The notes below the pieces were generated by a model. The model was not told the origin of the DNA and made no database searches. It saw only the letters and a list, made by a program, of their open reading frames with translations. Of a stretch of 64,000 nt of DNA, positions 11,163 through 22,976 are shown piece by piece. Both the position numbers and the translations under genes were made by a program. The first letter of the stretch is position 1, and each line of letters begins with the position of its first letter. Source of the DNA: Toxonevra muliebris. Taxonomy: Eukaryota; Arthropoda; Insecta; Diptera; Pallopteridae. Where the stretch lies: the NCBI GenBank assembly GCA_963691655.1, contig OY829326.1, positions 111,015,388-111,079,387 of the forward strand. Direction: 5' to 3'.

Positions 11163-13180
11163 CATGATTGAATATTTCTAGTACATAAAACGATATTTCA
11201 GGACTATTACTGTGCTCTGCATAGTTAAGTTAACAGTCTTACTGACTACTTTCAAAAAACATTAAATTAAAAAAAAAAAAAACATCTGTTACCGGACATC
11301 AAAGTTCCTTTTTATATTGTGCATAACTTTTTCATTAAGTTATTAGTAATTAAGTTAAGAAGTTTGTATTTGTATACAGCCCATGAAATTACGTAAAAAC
11401 CATTCGTTATTTTTTATAATTTTTTTTTTAAGGAGCCTTTACGTGTCTCACTCAATTTTCGAACCCTAACTTTGGCAGTTAATTAAAAAACACTGCAAAA
11501 GACTTCTGGATACTTTTCCTTTTAGTTTGTTCGATCATTTTTTGAACATGATTTCTTGTGTCTTGTCGAAAACGGATCCATATGACTTAAAATTCTCAAA
11601 AAGCTTGCATCTGCTAGTGGTGACATATTTGACGAACATTTAAAAAAAAATTCAAAAAAATTGGACTCAATAGATTGAGCAGTTTTTTCACAATCAGGCA
11701 CAGAAGTTGGAATAAAATGACCTTCGGGACACGCGTTTAAAGATTTATAACGCAATACGAAAGCGCACGGAACCAATGCAGGTTTAACGCTCTGATTTTT
11801 AAACTAAGATTAAATCGAATAATTCCTTTAAACAAACGAGTTTTTCGAACCTAGACCTAAATAGACAATCTTAATAAGGAGCGAAGTTCCCCAAACTACC
11901 TTGCTCTTGCTGAAAGTATGCAATAGCAACAATTTTATCTAAATATTGTAATTGTCCTCCCATAAAATTTTATTAAGTCTTAATATTGCTAATAGTTTGA
12001 GTTCCTCCATTAAAACTGAAATTCGTTGCAAAGTGTTTGGCTGTAGTGTAAATTAATTCCTTTTCACATAGGAAAATACTACGAAATATTAAAATTTTTG
12101 ACACATATTGAAAGTTTATCAACCTTTTTTTTTGCATAATAAATAAATTGATTAAATAAAAAAAAAAATTTTAACATGAAAGTATTAAAAAGCATTAGCA
12201 AAGAAAAAACAAACAAATACTTTAGCCGAACTTTCATGCAATCAAAAATATGGGTCACCGGCAGAAAACACGCAGCTAATTCCCAAAAGTTAAGACAAAA
12301 TAATGATTTTTTAAAAGTTTTCTTAAAATACATAAAAACTTTACTCAAACTTAGGAATTTTTAATTAATTTATTTGATTGGACAAGTTGACATGACTTGA
12401 GCCAAACACAGTGTGAGCTAATAACATCGACAAAACAAAATAGCAGCAAGAAAGAAGAAACAAAAACACACAAACTGAGTAAGACAGGAAACATTTTGAT
12501 ATTTAAAAGTAATAAAAGATTTTAATGTCTATCCTTGAGTCCAAGATTATTGAAGTCAAACAAGAAGAAAAAAACCTTTAAATAAATGCCAATGCCATTT
12601 CTCTTTCTAATTGCCCTGAAGGTAAATCCTCGATTTGAAACATTCATAAAAGTAAATACTTTTTAATAATTTTTTATTATGATGGATGAAAATAAAGAAA
12701 AAAATAAAAAAGCTTAAGTAAATATGAAGCCTCTATTATAAGTAGTTACCTTCAGAGTAATAAGTGTAATCCATTTAACATTTTAAGTAGACCGCTATAA
12801 TCAATAGAAAAGTTTTTTTTTTAATCTCTTTATATGATTACAAATTGGCTATGAATTATTCCATATTTTTACTTATGACAACACACAGTTTTTTATTACA
12901 ATATTTAATAAAAAAAACCCTTTTTTATTATTTTAACTATACTTTATTTGTTATTTATTATTTATTATTACTAACACAATTTTGTATGCACTCAAAACTT
13001 TCTGTCATGCACATAAATAATTTATATTGATTTATTTGCACATATTCCTGTTTCAGTATTAGTAGCACGGTTTTTTTTTTTATTAGCTTGACATAATTTT
13101 CACTGTATATATTTATATAATTATTTAAAATCTTTTTCTAAATGACACTTGACATTTTTCGCTTTTTTTTCTATAGCGCA
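11163..13180. other. Intergenic DNA, no gene recognised
   Basis: AT-rich with poly-A and poly-T runs. The open frames (up to 89 codons) are low-complexity and show no domain. No structural RNA recognised. Confidence 0.5.
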
Positions 13181-14397
13181 CACATTAGTGCGTTATTAAC
13201 TGACACTAACACTTGGCAGCAACATTACGTTATTTTTTTAATAACAATCGTTCGTCGTTCTATCTCTTAAAGAGAGTTGAATTTTTTATTAATCAACTTT
13301 TTTCTTTTGGCTAATTTTGTATTATTCCGCGACCATTCGAACGTACATCCTTGAGAACTGCAACATACTGTCGTCATAATCAGTAGAAATCAGCATCCAG
13401 CATGCAGCACTAGCATCATGTCAAATTCATTACGAAAACTCTCACTCAAAACGTAATTCACCTCGAGCGTCTGCGCTTTTCATTTGTCTCAACTGTGAGT
13501 AAAAGCTTTGAGTGGAAAATTTACATTGTATTGACCCACATTTAGTGTATGTGTTTGTGGAAAATGTTACCATAGCATGTTATTTATTGTTGGTTTTGTT
13601 TGTTGGCTTGTTACAATTTCCGTCAGTTGCACGCTTTTGTGGCATGAATGTAGGAGTATTACAGCTGGCGGTAGGTAAGTGGTTTTCTGGTTGGTAATTC
13701 ATATCCACCTTTTTGTTATAGGTTCGCGTATTTTATTTGGAGTGTGGTTATGACTCTACGGATATTTAATGACTTGAACATATCTTAAATGAAATTGCTA
13801 ATAGGTTAAATTGCTTGCCTAATATTAAGTAAACAAATAAATGTGGATATGTGGGTATATAAAATTAGTTTTTTACTTAACAATTTGAAAATTTCCTTTA
13901 TAGCTAACAATTTTGCCTTTTATTATCATAAAAGTTATTGACTCTCATTGACACGTTGTTATTACAGCAATTTTTTAGATTTTGATCCGATGATTGCGAA
14001 CGTGGAATTATAATTTCTCAAATTTCGTAAAATTTTTGAAAAATGTGGAGAAATAGTGTAATTTTGCTAGCTAAATACTCCAACGCCTCTGACATCCGAA
14101 AGTGTTATGTCTCAAACTTTTTCTTTACAGTCTTGTTTCTACTTTTTCAGTATGGGAAACGTGAGGAATAACGATCAAAGCCACATAAATGATTTAATAA
14201 CGGCATACTGTTGCTCTAAGCCTATAGTTTTTAGAATAAGTTACAAACTTGAAAAACGCTGGTGATTTTCACTAGTACGACTTAATTTAATTTTAAGGGC
14301 TATAGCAGAAATGGCAATAAACCACGTCGGGGATATGCCACTTTTCGCGAACTTCTAATTTTTTGAATTACCTAAAAATGCTGTAATCTTCTACCGG

Positions 14398-14730
14398 AGG
14401 GGTGTTATAAGGCCATATCGCAAATATGGCGTTATTTCAAAATCAAAAGTGCAATATTGCCATGATTTTTAGCAGACGAAGTAGAAACAACGCCATACCG
14501 GTGTAAAATGTTCTCTCTGCTGCAAAAATCGAGAAGAATAATTAAAAAAAAAAGCACAAGAAAATGTGCGTTTAAATTTAAGGAAGTTCCTGGACATTAC
14601 ACGCACGGCCATAACGCCCAACAAATTATGGGCGTTATGACCGTCCTAGGAAAGGACATTACGCCTAAAATCATTTTGGGCGCTATGGCTTCCTTAAAAA
14701 AGATCATAACACCCAGTGAGCGTTAAGACT
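14398..14730. repeat. Cluster of short palindromes sharing CATAACGCC/GGCGTTATG
   Basis: Includes CATAACGCCCA-loop-TGGGCGTTATG (about 14610-14640), a second hairpin CATTACGCCTAAAATCATTTTGGGCGCTATG just after it, and GCCATA-TATGGC near 14420. The set looks like subterminal repeats of an old DNA element, but I found no ends. The overlapping 72-codon frame at 14508 is probably incidental. Confidence 0.45.
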
Positions 14731-14852
14731 GGTTTTGTGATTCTTTCATTAAAATTTTAAAAGTTAACCAAATTTACATGTATAAGAAAATGCAGTTAGT
14801 AATTAGCAGACTGGGGATCTAGCCATTAAATTTTGACTGCGCTACAGTTTTC

Positions 14853-15226
14853 ACTACCACTAAATCTTTAGTGGTAGTGGAAATAAAAACTAACTACCAC
14901 TAAACTTTTAGTGGTAGTGGAAATAAAATCCCACTGTTACTAAACCTTTAGTGTTAGTGGAAATAAAAATCAATTACCACTAAACATTTAGTGGTAGTGG
15001 AAGTAAAATCCCACTATCACTAAACCTTTAGTGTTAGTGGAAATAAATATGAACTACCACTAAACCTTTAGTGGTAGTGGAAGTAAAAATTGACTACCAT
15101 TAAATCTTTAGTGGTAGTTGAAATAAAATCTCACTATCACTAAACGTTTAGTGGTAATGGAAATCGAAACCAACTAGCACTAAACTGGTGGAAATTAAGC
15201 CCCACTACCACTAACCAATTGGTGGT
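14853..15226. repeat. Left tandem array, 40-bp palindromic unit
   Basis: Unit starts fall at 14853, 14893, 14933, 14973, 15013, 15053, 15093 and 15133, an exact 40-bp period. A shortened unit at 15173 and a diverged last unit near 15203 follow. Each unit has a 26-bp near-palindrome, ACTACCACTAAA-NN-TTTAGTGGTAGT, then a GGAAATAAAAN spacer. Units vary by a few substitutions. Confidence 0.95.
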
Positions 15227-15726
15227 ATGTGTAGAGAGTTTAATTGAAGGTCAAATTGAAATGCATCGTAAAAGAATATATAAATGTTTGAATGAATGAA
15301 TATATTAACATTTTTCTTGTACTAAAGAGCATGAATTAATTACAAGAACATGAATTAATTAAGCAAATATAAGTATTTACACATTTGAAGTAAAAAAGGA
15401 ACAAAATATTTGAATATCTTTAAGTAACTAAGTGATACTAAACTTTCACAATTACATTTTTTTTAAATCTATAATATTTTTCATTTTATTTAAAGAAATA
15501 AAATGTATAGTTACTACTTTTAAATAACGAAATACAGACTATTTGATGTTGTTTTCATAATTTTACAGATTTAACTTTTTGGGTTTAGATAAGAGGGTGG
15601 TTTATTAGTCTCGAATTCTGTAAAAATTTATGAAAGGCTTTGGGTTGCCAATCTATATTGTACGAGTTCAACTTAGTGCAATACAATTTTAACTTCCACT
15701 AAGTCGCCAATTGAGCTCTCTCTCTT

Positions 15727-15970
15727 TATAACTAAACGTTTAGTGGTAGTGGAAATAAAATTAGTTTAGTGGTAGTTGGTTTCGATTTCCACTACCACTA
15801 AACGTTTAATGATAGTGAGATTTTATTTCCACTACCACTAAAGGTTTAGTGGTAGTAAATTTTTATTTCCACTACCACTAAAGGTTTAGTGGTAGTTGAT
15901 TTTTATTTCCACTACCACTACAAGTTTAGTTGTAGTTGATTTTTATTTCCACTACCACTACAGGTAGTGA
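15727..15970. repeat. Right tandem array, same 40-bp unit inverted
   Basis: ACTACCACTA recurs at 15791, 15831, 15871, 15911 and 15951, again exactly 40 bp apart. The spacer here reads TTTTATTTCC before the palindrome, the reverse complement of the left-array layout. The inner edge (15727-15780) holds one unit still in left orientation, marking the switch point. Confidence 0.93.
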
Positions 15971-16011
15971 AGATCGAAATTTATTTACTGAGTCCCCAGT
16001 CTGGTAATTAG

Positions 16012-17138
16012 TATGAAAGCGAATGGATAAACCTATAAAAACAAAAGGGAAAAATATGCTAATATAGTAAATAAGAATGACAAGGAAATAAGCGCCTCAA
16101 ACGAAATATTTTTACAAAAATAAAACAAAGATATTGATTCAGTTTAATTGAAGTGAAACATTGAACCAAGCGCCGCAAGCAAATATTTTTTACAAAAAAA
16201 AAGAAAAAATTAAAATATTAAAAAAAAAAAAATTGCGCTTTTTTTTTCTTTTGTCATTTATAAACATATTTTAAAATGAACATTTCCGCTTAGTGATAGT
16301 TTAAGAATTCTTTTGAAAAAAGTAGTGAAGAAGATTTTACGACCAATTTTTTCACTTAGGTTTTTGACTTGACTTTAAAGAGAAAAGATAAAACAAAAAA
16401 ATAAAAAATATCATAAGCACAAAATTTCGAATGCTTGGCAATCAGAAAAAGTGAAGAATATCTAACACAACTGAATTTAAATGCTATTACTAGTGAAATT
16501 TATTAAACACTTATTTTATGCCACCTTAAAGTGAATGTTGCCTATAGGCATGTATGGTTCCTACCAAACTGGTACCAATTTCTCAAGTCCATTAATATTA
16601 AGATTTAGCTAGGTCTTGAAATACCAAACGTCTTACAAGAACTAACCGAATTTTCGTTTTTGGATGCCATATCATTGCGAATAAGAAGCAAATAAATATA
16701 GAAATAAGTCAATTACCTAACAATTTTGTTGGAATGGATTTAGCTTTGTCAGTTTGTCTGTCTATACATCTGTCTGTGTAAATAATAATGTAAATAATTC
16801 CAACCAAACGTGTTACAAACAGCCACGCCTATCTCCCATGCAAGTGCAATCTTCAAGACGCAATATCAAAGAAAATATTAGTAACAATATAATAAAAATC
16901 GGTTTAAGGAGTCAGGCTAAAATGTTGAGTATTTCATACAAACTAGGAAAGTCATTTCAGTGGGCATTGAATCTTCCCTAAAAAATAAGTCCTTATAAAG
17001 TGATATCAAAGGAAAAACTTAGCCTTATACATAACTCAAAAAAAAACTTGAGCAAACTTGAGAACGTTGAGAAGTGGTAAAGTTCTTAAATGGGCAAAAT
17101 CGGTCAAGGGGCGTGGTAATTACATAACTGAAATTGAA
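16012..17138. other. Intergenic DNA, no gene recognised
   Basis: AT-rich. The stretch 16740-17130 reads like an old dispersed repeat (it includes GGGGCGTGGTAATTACATAACTG), but it has no ends I can define. Confidence 0.4.
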
Positions 17139-17267
17139 CCCAGTAATGCCTAGCGGTGCCATATGGTAACTTGTTGTTGAGCTGTTCCTGAGCTAGGCTC
17201 AAAAACAATTTTTTCTCAAGTTACTTTCTTGATCTATCTACTTTAGTTCCCGCTCGTCCTAAATGCG
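17139..17267 (-). mobile_element. Small TTAA-type MITE, copy B
   Basis: A reverse-oriented copy of the 130-bp element at 44838-44967. It starts CCCAGTAATGCC, contains GGTGCCATATGG, and ends GTTCCCGCTCGTCCTAAATGCG followed by TTAA (17268-17271). The left flank is TGAA instead of TTAA, so the duplication has decayed. Ends and target match piggyBac-type MITEs. Confidence 0.75.
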
Positions 17268-17321
17268 TTAAAAAAAATGACATTGAAGAGGATTCTAAAG
17301 CAAATTATTCAATTCGATATA

Positions 17322-18264
17322 GGGTAGAAGGGGGAGCATTCGCCACTTTTTTTTTTAATTGTTGTCAAGGCTAAACTAATAGTTTTTTTTTTTAAATTAT
17401 TCTTTAATTACAAATTTACATTTATTAGCTTTCATCTGTTATATTTATGAGTTGATTATCTTAATGATTTCTATTATTTTTTGCTGATTTTCCAAGTAGT
17501 CCAAAATGGTGAAAGTGTCCCAGTCATGGGGTACATTCGTCAAGGGGTGGTTTTTGGGTTTTTGATAAAGTAATAGTAATTTTTTTTTAATTATTGTTCT
17601 TGTATATTACTATTACATATTATCAGTCAGAATAAATTCTACTTATTTTTAATTTATGAAAATTTATTTATAACATAAAGTAACAAAAATATAAATGATT
17701 CATTTTTAAAATATTTTGTTAAAAAATATAAGTTATTTATTTAAAAAAATAAGCATTTGTATATACATGTAAATAAAAGTGAATAGTACTGATCCAGAGG
17801 AATTTATTTAGACATGACTTAATTTAACATTAAACTGTCTAAAATTCATATCATATGCCGTCGAAACCGCCACATCCGCATTCTGGTAAATGTGCCCCAG
17901 GAGCAACCACTTTCATAAAAACATAATTTCTTAAACTTTTTAAACATTTATAAAAAGAAACTGTTGTTTATTCTTTAATTAAATAACACCGGAATAACAT
18001 AGTTGAACAATTTTTTTCTCACTCAATAAATAAAAAAGTTATTACAAAATTTACTTACTATCAAATATTTTTGCAACCACCCGAAAAACACAAAAACACG
18101 CCTGCCCAAGATCACTTACAAAGTTCAACTGTCAAAGTTGAAGGGATGAAAGGTAATCGATAAAATCACAAATTATAGATTGTTTCAATTGTAAAACTTT
18201 CTTAAATTAGAAGATAAGGGGGGTGGCAAATGTGCCCCAGTGGCGAATGCTCCCTCTTCTACCC
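17322..18264. mobile_element. TA-flanked non-autonomous DNA element, complete copy
   Basis: The left end GGGTAGAAGGGGGAGCATTC is mirrored on the right by GAATGCTCCCTCTTCTACCC, inside TIRs of about 26 bp. TA lies on each side (17320-17321 and 18265-18266), so a Tc1/mariner-type TA duplication is likely. The 943 bp contain no intact transposase. A second, 3'-truncated copy lies at 21228, and the two share nearly identical sequence over most of about 800 bp. Confidence 0.82.
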
Positions 18265-18266
18265 TA

Positions 18267-19639
18267 CTTCATTAAAATATGCTCTAGAATAATTGTTATG
18301 TCAACATCAGCAATATCCAAACCTATTTCCCACATAACTGACATCTACAAGGAATAATGATGCAAATAAACAAGGTTTAGTTAGAGTTATGATGATAAAT
18401 AAAATATTTTATGTGGGATATAAAGTTCGCCCACGACAAACTTCACATTTTCTCGCCGGTTTGCTGTCCAGCTAGTTGTTGTTTTTGCTTTCAATAAAAA
18501 ACTAGACATTCCTAAACTTTGAGTAATGATAAATACTACAAAATTCGCCTTGGCTAGTGACATCTAAAGTGCTCGTTTATGACATATAAGATGCGCTGGA
18601 CTTGAACAAAATATAGATCTGCCAATTCAAAATATTTGATATTTGCCTCTAGATGTTAGTTCCAACATCTATGTATCCCATGCTTCTACTTGAAATCATT
18701 TATATTACAAGTAATTTTTCAACTCCCTATGAAATATCTATTTCTATTAAAATATATTTACAAATGCACATATGTATGGTACAAATTACTTATCTCCATC
18801 AACTTTTACAATTTTATTTAAAGACATTTATTAAATTTAAAATTGATTTTAAAAAATTCAACTCAAATCGATATTTATTATTTATTTCTGTACTGTAACA
18901 ACGAGAAAGAAATTTATTTGTTTCACAAATAACTTTTCCATATTTTCTTATTTTCTAGTATCATAGTAAAATATAGAAAGTCGTAAATCATTGAGAATTT
19001 TTTATGTTCCATGTGCGATTGAAGTTATATTATATTTTTTTTTTTTTTTTGTCTTAGCATGTCAGTAGATAAACATTTTATTTATCTCCAGGGAAAAGAA
19101 TTGTTTTTCTGTAGTATTTTTTTATTTGTAAGAATGAGAGAATTCTATTGCACAAACATTTTAATCTTCGTTGAATGTATTTGAGATGAAAGTTTTGACA
19201 TAAATGGCGCGCGCGAAAAGTTTCTTTCAACAAAACAAAAATGTTGTAAGAAATTTAAAAGACGACAATCTTTTGCACTTTTGAACATTGAAATCAATAT
19301 AAAACTGAAGTGTTTAAAGATTTTAGATCATAGTATAAGCGGTTAAATACTTCGAAGTGACAGTTTTTCTATTGGATATAAAGTTTATAAGAGGAGAGCA
19401 CAATTGGCATTATAAAAAAGAGTTTCGAGTAGGTTGATGGCTGCTATTACTTTCCAACCAAGTATACTATGGCAAAGTATCCAGTTGTGAAAATACTTAC
19501 ATTGAATGTGCTTTAATACACTCAAATTTATTTGCGTTTCTGTTGGTTTTTCCTCCAGCGCGTCAATTTGAATTAGTTCAAATACAAATTATTTTTAGTT
19601 TCCAAACTTTTTGTGTTTCTTCGGTTGTTTTTGTGACTA
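18267..19639. other. Intergenic DNA, no gene recognised
   Basis: AT-rich. The 81-codon frame at 18653 is rich in Ile, Leu and Phe and shows no family signal. Nothing else seen. Confidence 0.45.
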
Positions 19640-19641
19640 TA

Positions 19642-20403
19642 CCCAATATACATTATTGTTTGATATCAACTTGAGGTACATTTGAGATCAAATACCTTTC
19701 TAAAATCTCCAACGTTAGTTCTCAAATGCATCTCAATAGTCCGATTATAGTCTTCTCAACTTAAAAGGCACATTTTTTATATGGTGATTTTCTCAGTTAT
19801 CAAATTGAGAAATAAATGATTCTCAACTTGATATCAAAGGAATTTCTCCAACCTGTCAAATATCACTTTTCACTTTTTTGCTCTTACTCATCCCGCAAAT
19901 TGAATTATAATTATATACAAAATATACATTATATAAAGCATATATTTCCTTTTAATTCATTTTCACATCGCTTTTATTTCGAATTTTTTTCACTTTCACT
20001 CAGTTTTTTATATTTATTTTTCACAATTGAATTGAATTTACAGAAAATGTTTTCCACAAATTAAAATTCTGTGAGAATCTGTGAGAAATCAACAGTATTG
20101 CCATACGAGTATACTTATAAAATATTGTAAATAATATCACAAATTTAACTCATATCGTATTCAAGTTGATATCAAGCGTTGGAAAAAATGTTTGGTTTCG
20201 AATGGAGAAAGTATTTGATATCCAATTGAGACTTATAATATTTCTCACACATTGGAAAAAATGTTGATTCTCAACTTGTTGTCAAGTTGAAAGTAAACAA
20301 GGAGAAAAATGTTTGAACTTAAATTGAGAATTACATCGGAAATCAATTTGAGATCTAAGCTTTTCTCCAACATTGGAGAAATAATTTTTCCATGCATATT
20401 GGG
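19642..20403. mobile_element. TA-flanked MITE with internal TTGATATCAA-type repeats
   Basis: The left end CCCAATATACAT pairs with the right end ATGCATATTGGG (11 of 12 bp), with TA on both sides (19640-19641 and 20404-20405). The 762-bp interior carries many variants of CAACTTGATATC and TTGAGAATC in both orientations, concentrated near the two ends, as subterminal repeats would be. The 82-codon frame at 19816 lies inside and looks incidental. Confidence 0.72.
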
Positions 20404-20405
20404 TA

Positions 20406-21226
20406 TGTACGATTATGTAGAAATACAAATTTATTATATTTGTGAATATAAAAATGTTTAAGTGTTTAAGACAAAATTTTTGTTGGTATAGAGCTAAGCA
20501 AAATGAAATTTTTTTGCATTTCTTAAAAAAAGCATTTCTTGCTTTGTCTGGCTTACTTATCCTTAGAACTACGGAAAATTTATTATAATGTTTTTAGACA
20601 TGCTTCGATCAAAAATTTTGTGGAGTTTTTTATTTTATTCTAAAAATTGTCATACTATTTAATTAGTTATTGCTTTTTTATCAACATACTCAAAAAAAGA
20701 TATTATAATTAGTTAATATTATTTTAGTTCACTCATGAGCATACACACGTTTCCATATTATTTAGTGTTTATGTATGTAAAAGTAGCCATCAACAAAAAT
20801 AGAATAATATACAAGTATGTAAATGTCTATCTTCCTAAATGGTTTAGCATTGTCCAAGTTACTAATGTTATTATTCTCAATTAGCTTTTATGTATATTAG
20901 CCAAATCTATAAACAGTAATAGTAGAACCTAAAAGCCACATTGCTTCACATAATTGAATGTGTAATTTTGTGTATGCTTCTACAGTAATTAATTATAATC
21001 CTATTAAGAACAATTTTGTGTAGGCATGCACTCCTACGTACATAGTACATGCGAGCATGAAAGTGTCCCTATTAATATTATATTTTTATTTTGTTCTTAT
21101 TCTCTTTCACTCTACATTTTCAAGCTAAGATTCGGTGAAGATCGAAGACCTTTTGCAAGGTAAGAATTTTATCATACTAATAAAACTAAACACTGCTACA
21201 AAAACTACAAATAGACATTAGGAAGT
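20406..21226. other. Intergenic DNA, no gene recognised
   Basis: AT-rich sequence without coding or RNA signal. Confidence 0.45.
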
Positions 21227-21227
21227 A

Positions 21228-22055
21228 GGGTAGAAGGGGTAGCATTCGCCACTTTTTTTTAAGGTGTTGTCTAGGTTAAACTAATCGATTTTTTTGAAAA
21301 ATTATTTTTCAATTAGAAATTTACATTTATTAGCTTTCATCTGTTATCTTTATGAGTTGATTATCTTAATGATTTCTATTAATTTTTTGATGATTTTCCA
21401 AGTAGTCCAAAATGGTGAAAGTGCCCCAGTCATGGGGTACATTCGTCAAGGGGGTGGGGTGGAACCGTCAAGGAATAAAATTCAAGGTATTACATATTAT
21501 CAGTCAGAATAAGTTCTACTTATTTTTAATTTATGAAAATTTATTTATAACATAAAGTAACAAAATTATAAATGATTAATTTTTAAAATATTTTGTTAAA
21601 AAATATAAGTTATTTATTAAAAAAAAATAAGCATTTGTATATACATGTAAATAAAAGTGGATAGTACTGATCCAGAGGAATTTATTTAGATATGACTTAA
21701 TTTAACATTATACTGTCTAAAATTCATATCATATGCCGTCGAAACCGCCACATCCGCATCCAGGTGGATGTGCCCCAGGAGCAACCACTTTCATAAAAAC
21801 ATAATTTTTTTAAACTTTTTGAACATTTATAAAAAGAAACTATTGCTTATTCTTTAATTAAATAAAACCGGAATAACATAGTTGAACAATTTTTTTTTCA
21901 CTCAATAAATAAAAAAGTTATTACAAGATTTACTTACTATCAAATATTTTTGCAACCACCCGAAAAACACAAAAACACGTCTGCCCACGATTACTTACAA
22001 AGCTCAACTGTCAAAGTAGAAGGGATGAAAGATGATCGATAAAAGAACAAATTAC
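21228..22055. mobile_element. TA-flanked element, 3'-truncated second copy
   Basis: Starts GGGTAGAAGGGGTAGCATTC after TA (21226-21227) and follows the 17322 copy through its TAGTCCAAAATGGTGAAAGTG block and its CATATGCCGTCGAAACCGCC block. Similarity stops near 22055, about 90 bp short of the right TIR. Around 21460-21490 it differs by a replaced segment. The open frame at 21294-21512 is inside this repeat. Confidence 0.8.
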
Positions 22056-22976
22056 ACTACTTAACAAGAATTTGCACAACGAGAGGCGGTAACATTTTCT
22101 ATAGTAAAATTCTTCGTAGAATCTGAATATCTTAATGATTTTTTTCGATTAGTCCCAATTTTCCATATAGATGGCATACTTCAATTAAATGCTTGTAAAA
22201 ACTTTAATTTTCAGCCATTCATTGGCCAATTTCATTGGTACATTTTTGTATATTTTAGATGAGAGTTAGAGAAAAATTTTAAGGCATAATACGTGCGAAT
22301 AGTATCAGCAATATTACTGTTATGATCGAAAATAGGTGAAAGATAATCACATTTTTCATATTTTTTCAAACAAATTTAAACTTTGAAGCCCTATATCTTC
22401 TAATATTTATGTGCGTTACAAAAAGTTAGTCCTTTTATCTTATAGAGAATTTTATTACAAAATTTTTGACATACATAAATATGTTTATGAAAAAGTCATA
22501 ATTTACGACACTATAGCATTTTATTAACATCAATGCAAAAATCATATTTTCTTTCACACAAATTTTATTCTAATCAAATAAAAAAACACAATGCAACAAA
22601 ATTTAAATTTCATGTTTTATAGTAGCTTAGGATCGCTAATTATGACTGAGTACTCAGTTTTTCTCCATAACATCTAGTTCTCCCACAATATGGACCTGAA
22701 TTCGGTAAAATGAAGAAATAAAAAAAAAAAAAATTAAAGTTTTTGCCATCTACATGGAAAATTTTGAAAATGGTCGATTGTTATAGGTTGGTGGCATAAG
22801 CTAGCGACTTAACGAAGATCATTCCACATCGTCTCTTCTAGAAATAACGCATTCTGGAATCTTTTCTTGCAACAATTCCGTCTTGTTGAAACTACATGTT
22901 GTTCAAGTCTTTGAGTCTTCAGCCACACTTTCTCGTTTGACTGCGCGCTTTGACGTAGTACAGAGATTGGTCGTTT

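Larger units (their letters stand above)
14807..16003. mobile_element. Non-autonomous hAT-like element with palindromic minisatellite arrays
   Basis: Begins CAGACTGGGGA and ends TCCCCAGTCTG (perfect 11-bp TIRs). Flanked by an identical 8-bp duplication GTAATTAG (14799-14806 and 16004-16011). An 8-bp duplication with CAG...CTG ends is diagnostic of the hAT superfamily. Length is 1197 bp, without transposase. The interior is two arrays of a 40-bp palindromic unit in opposite orientation (14853-15226 and 15727-15970) around about 500 bp of unique AT-rich DNA. Confidence 0.92.

Noticed and set aside
14853..15970. CRISPR array
   Set aside because: The 40-bp period has short palindromes but no unique spacers, and the arrays lie within hAT TIRs and target duplication.
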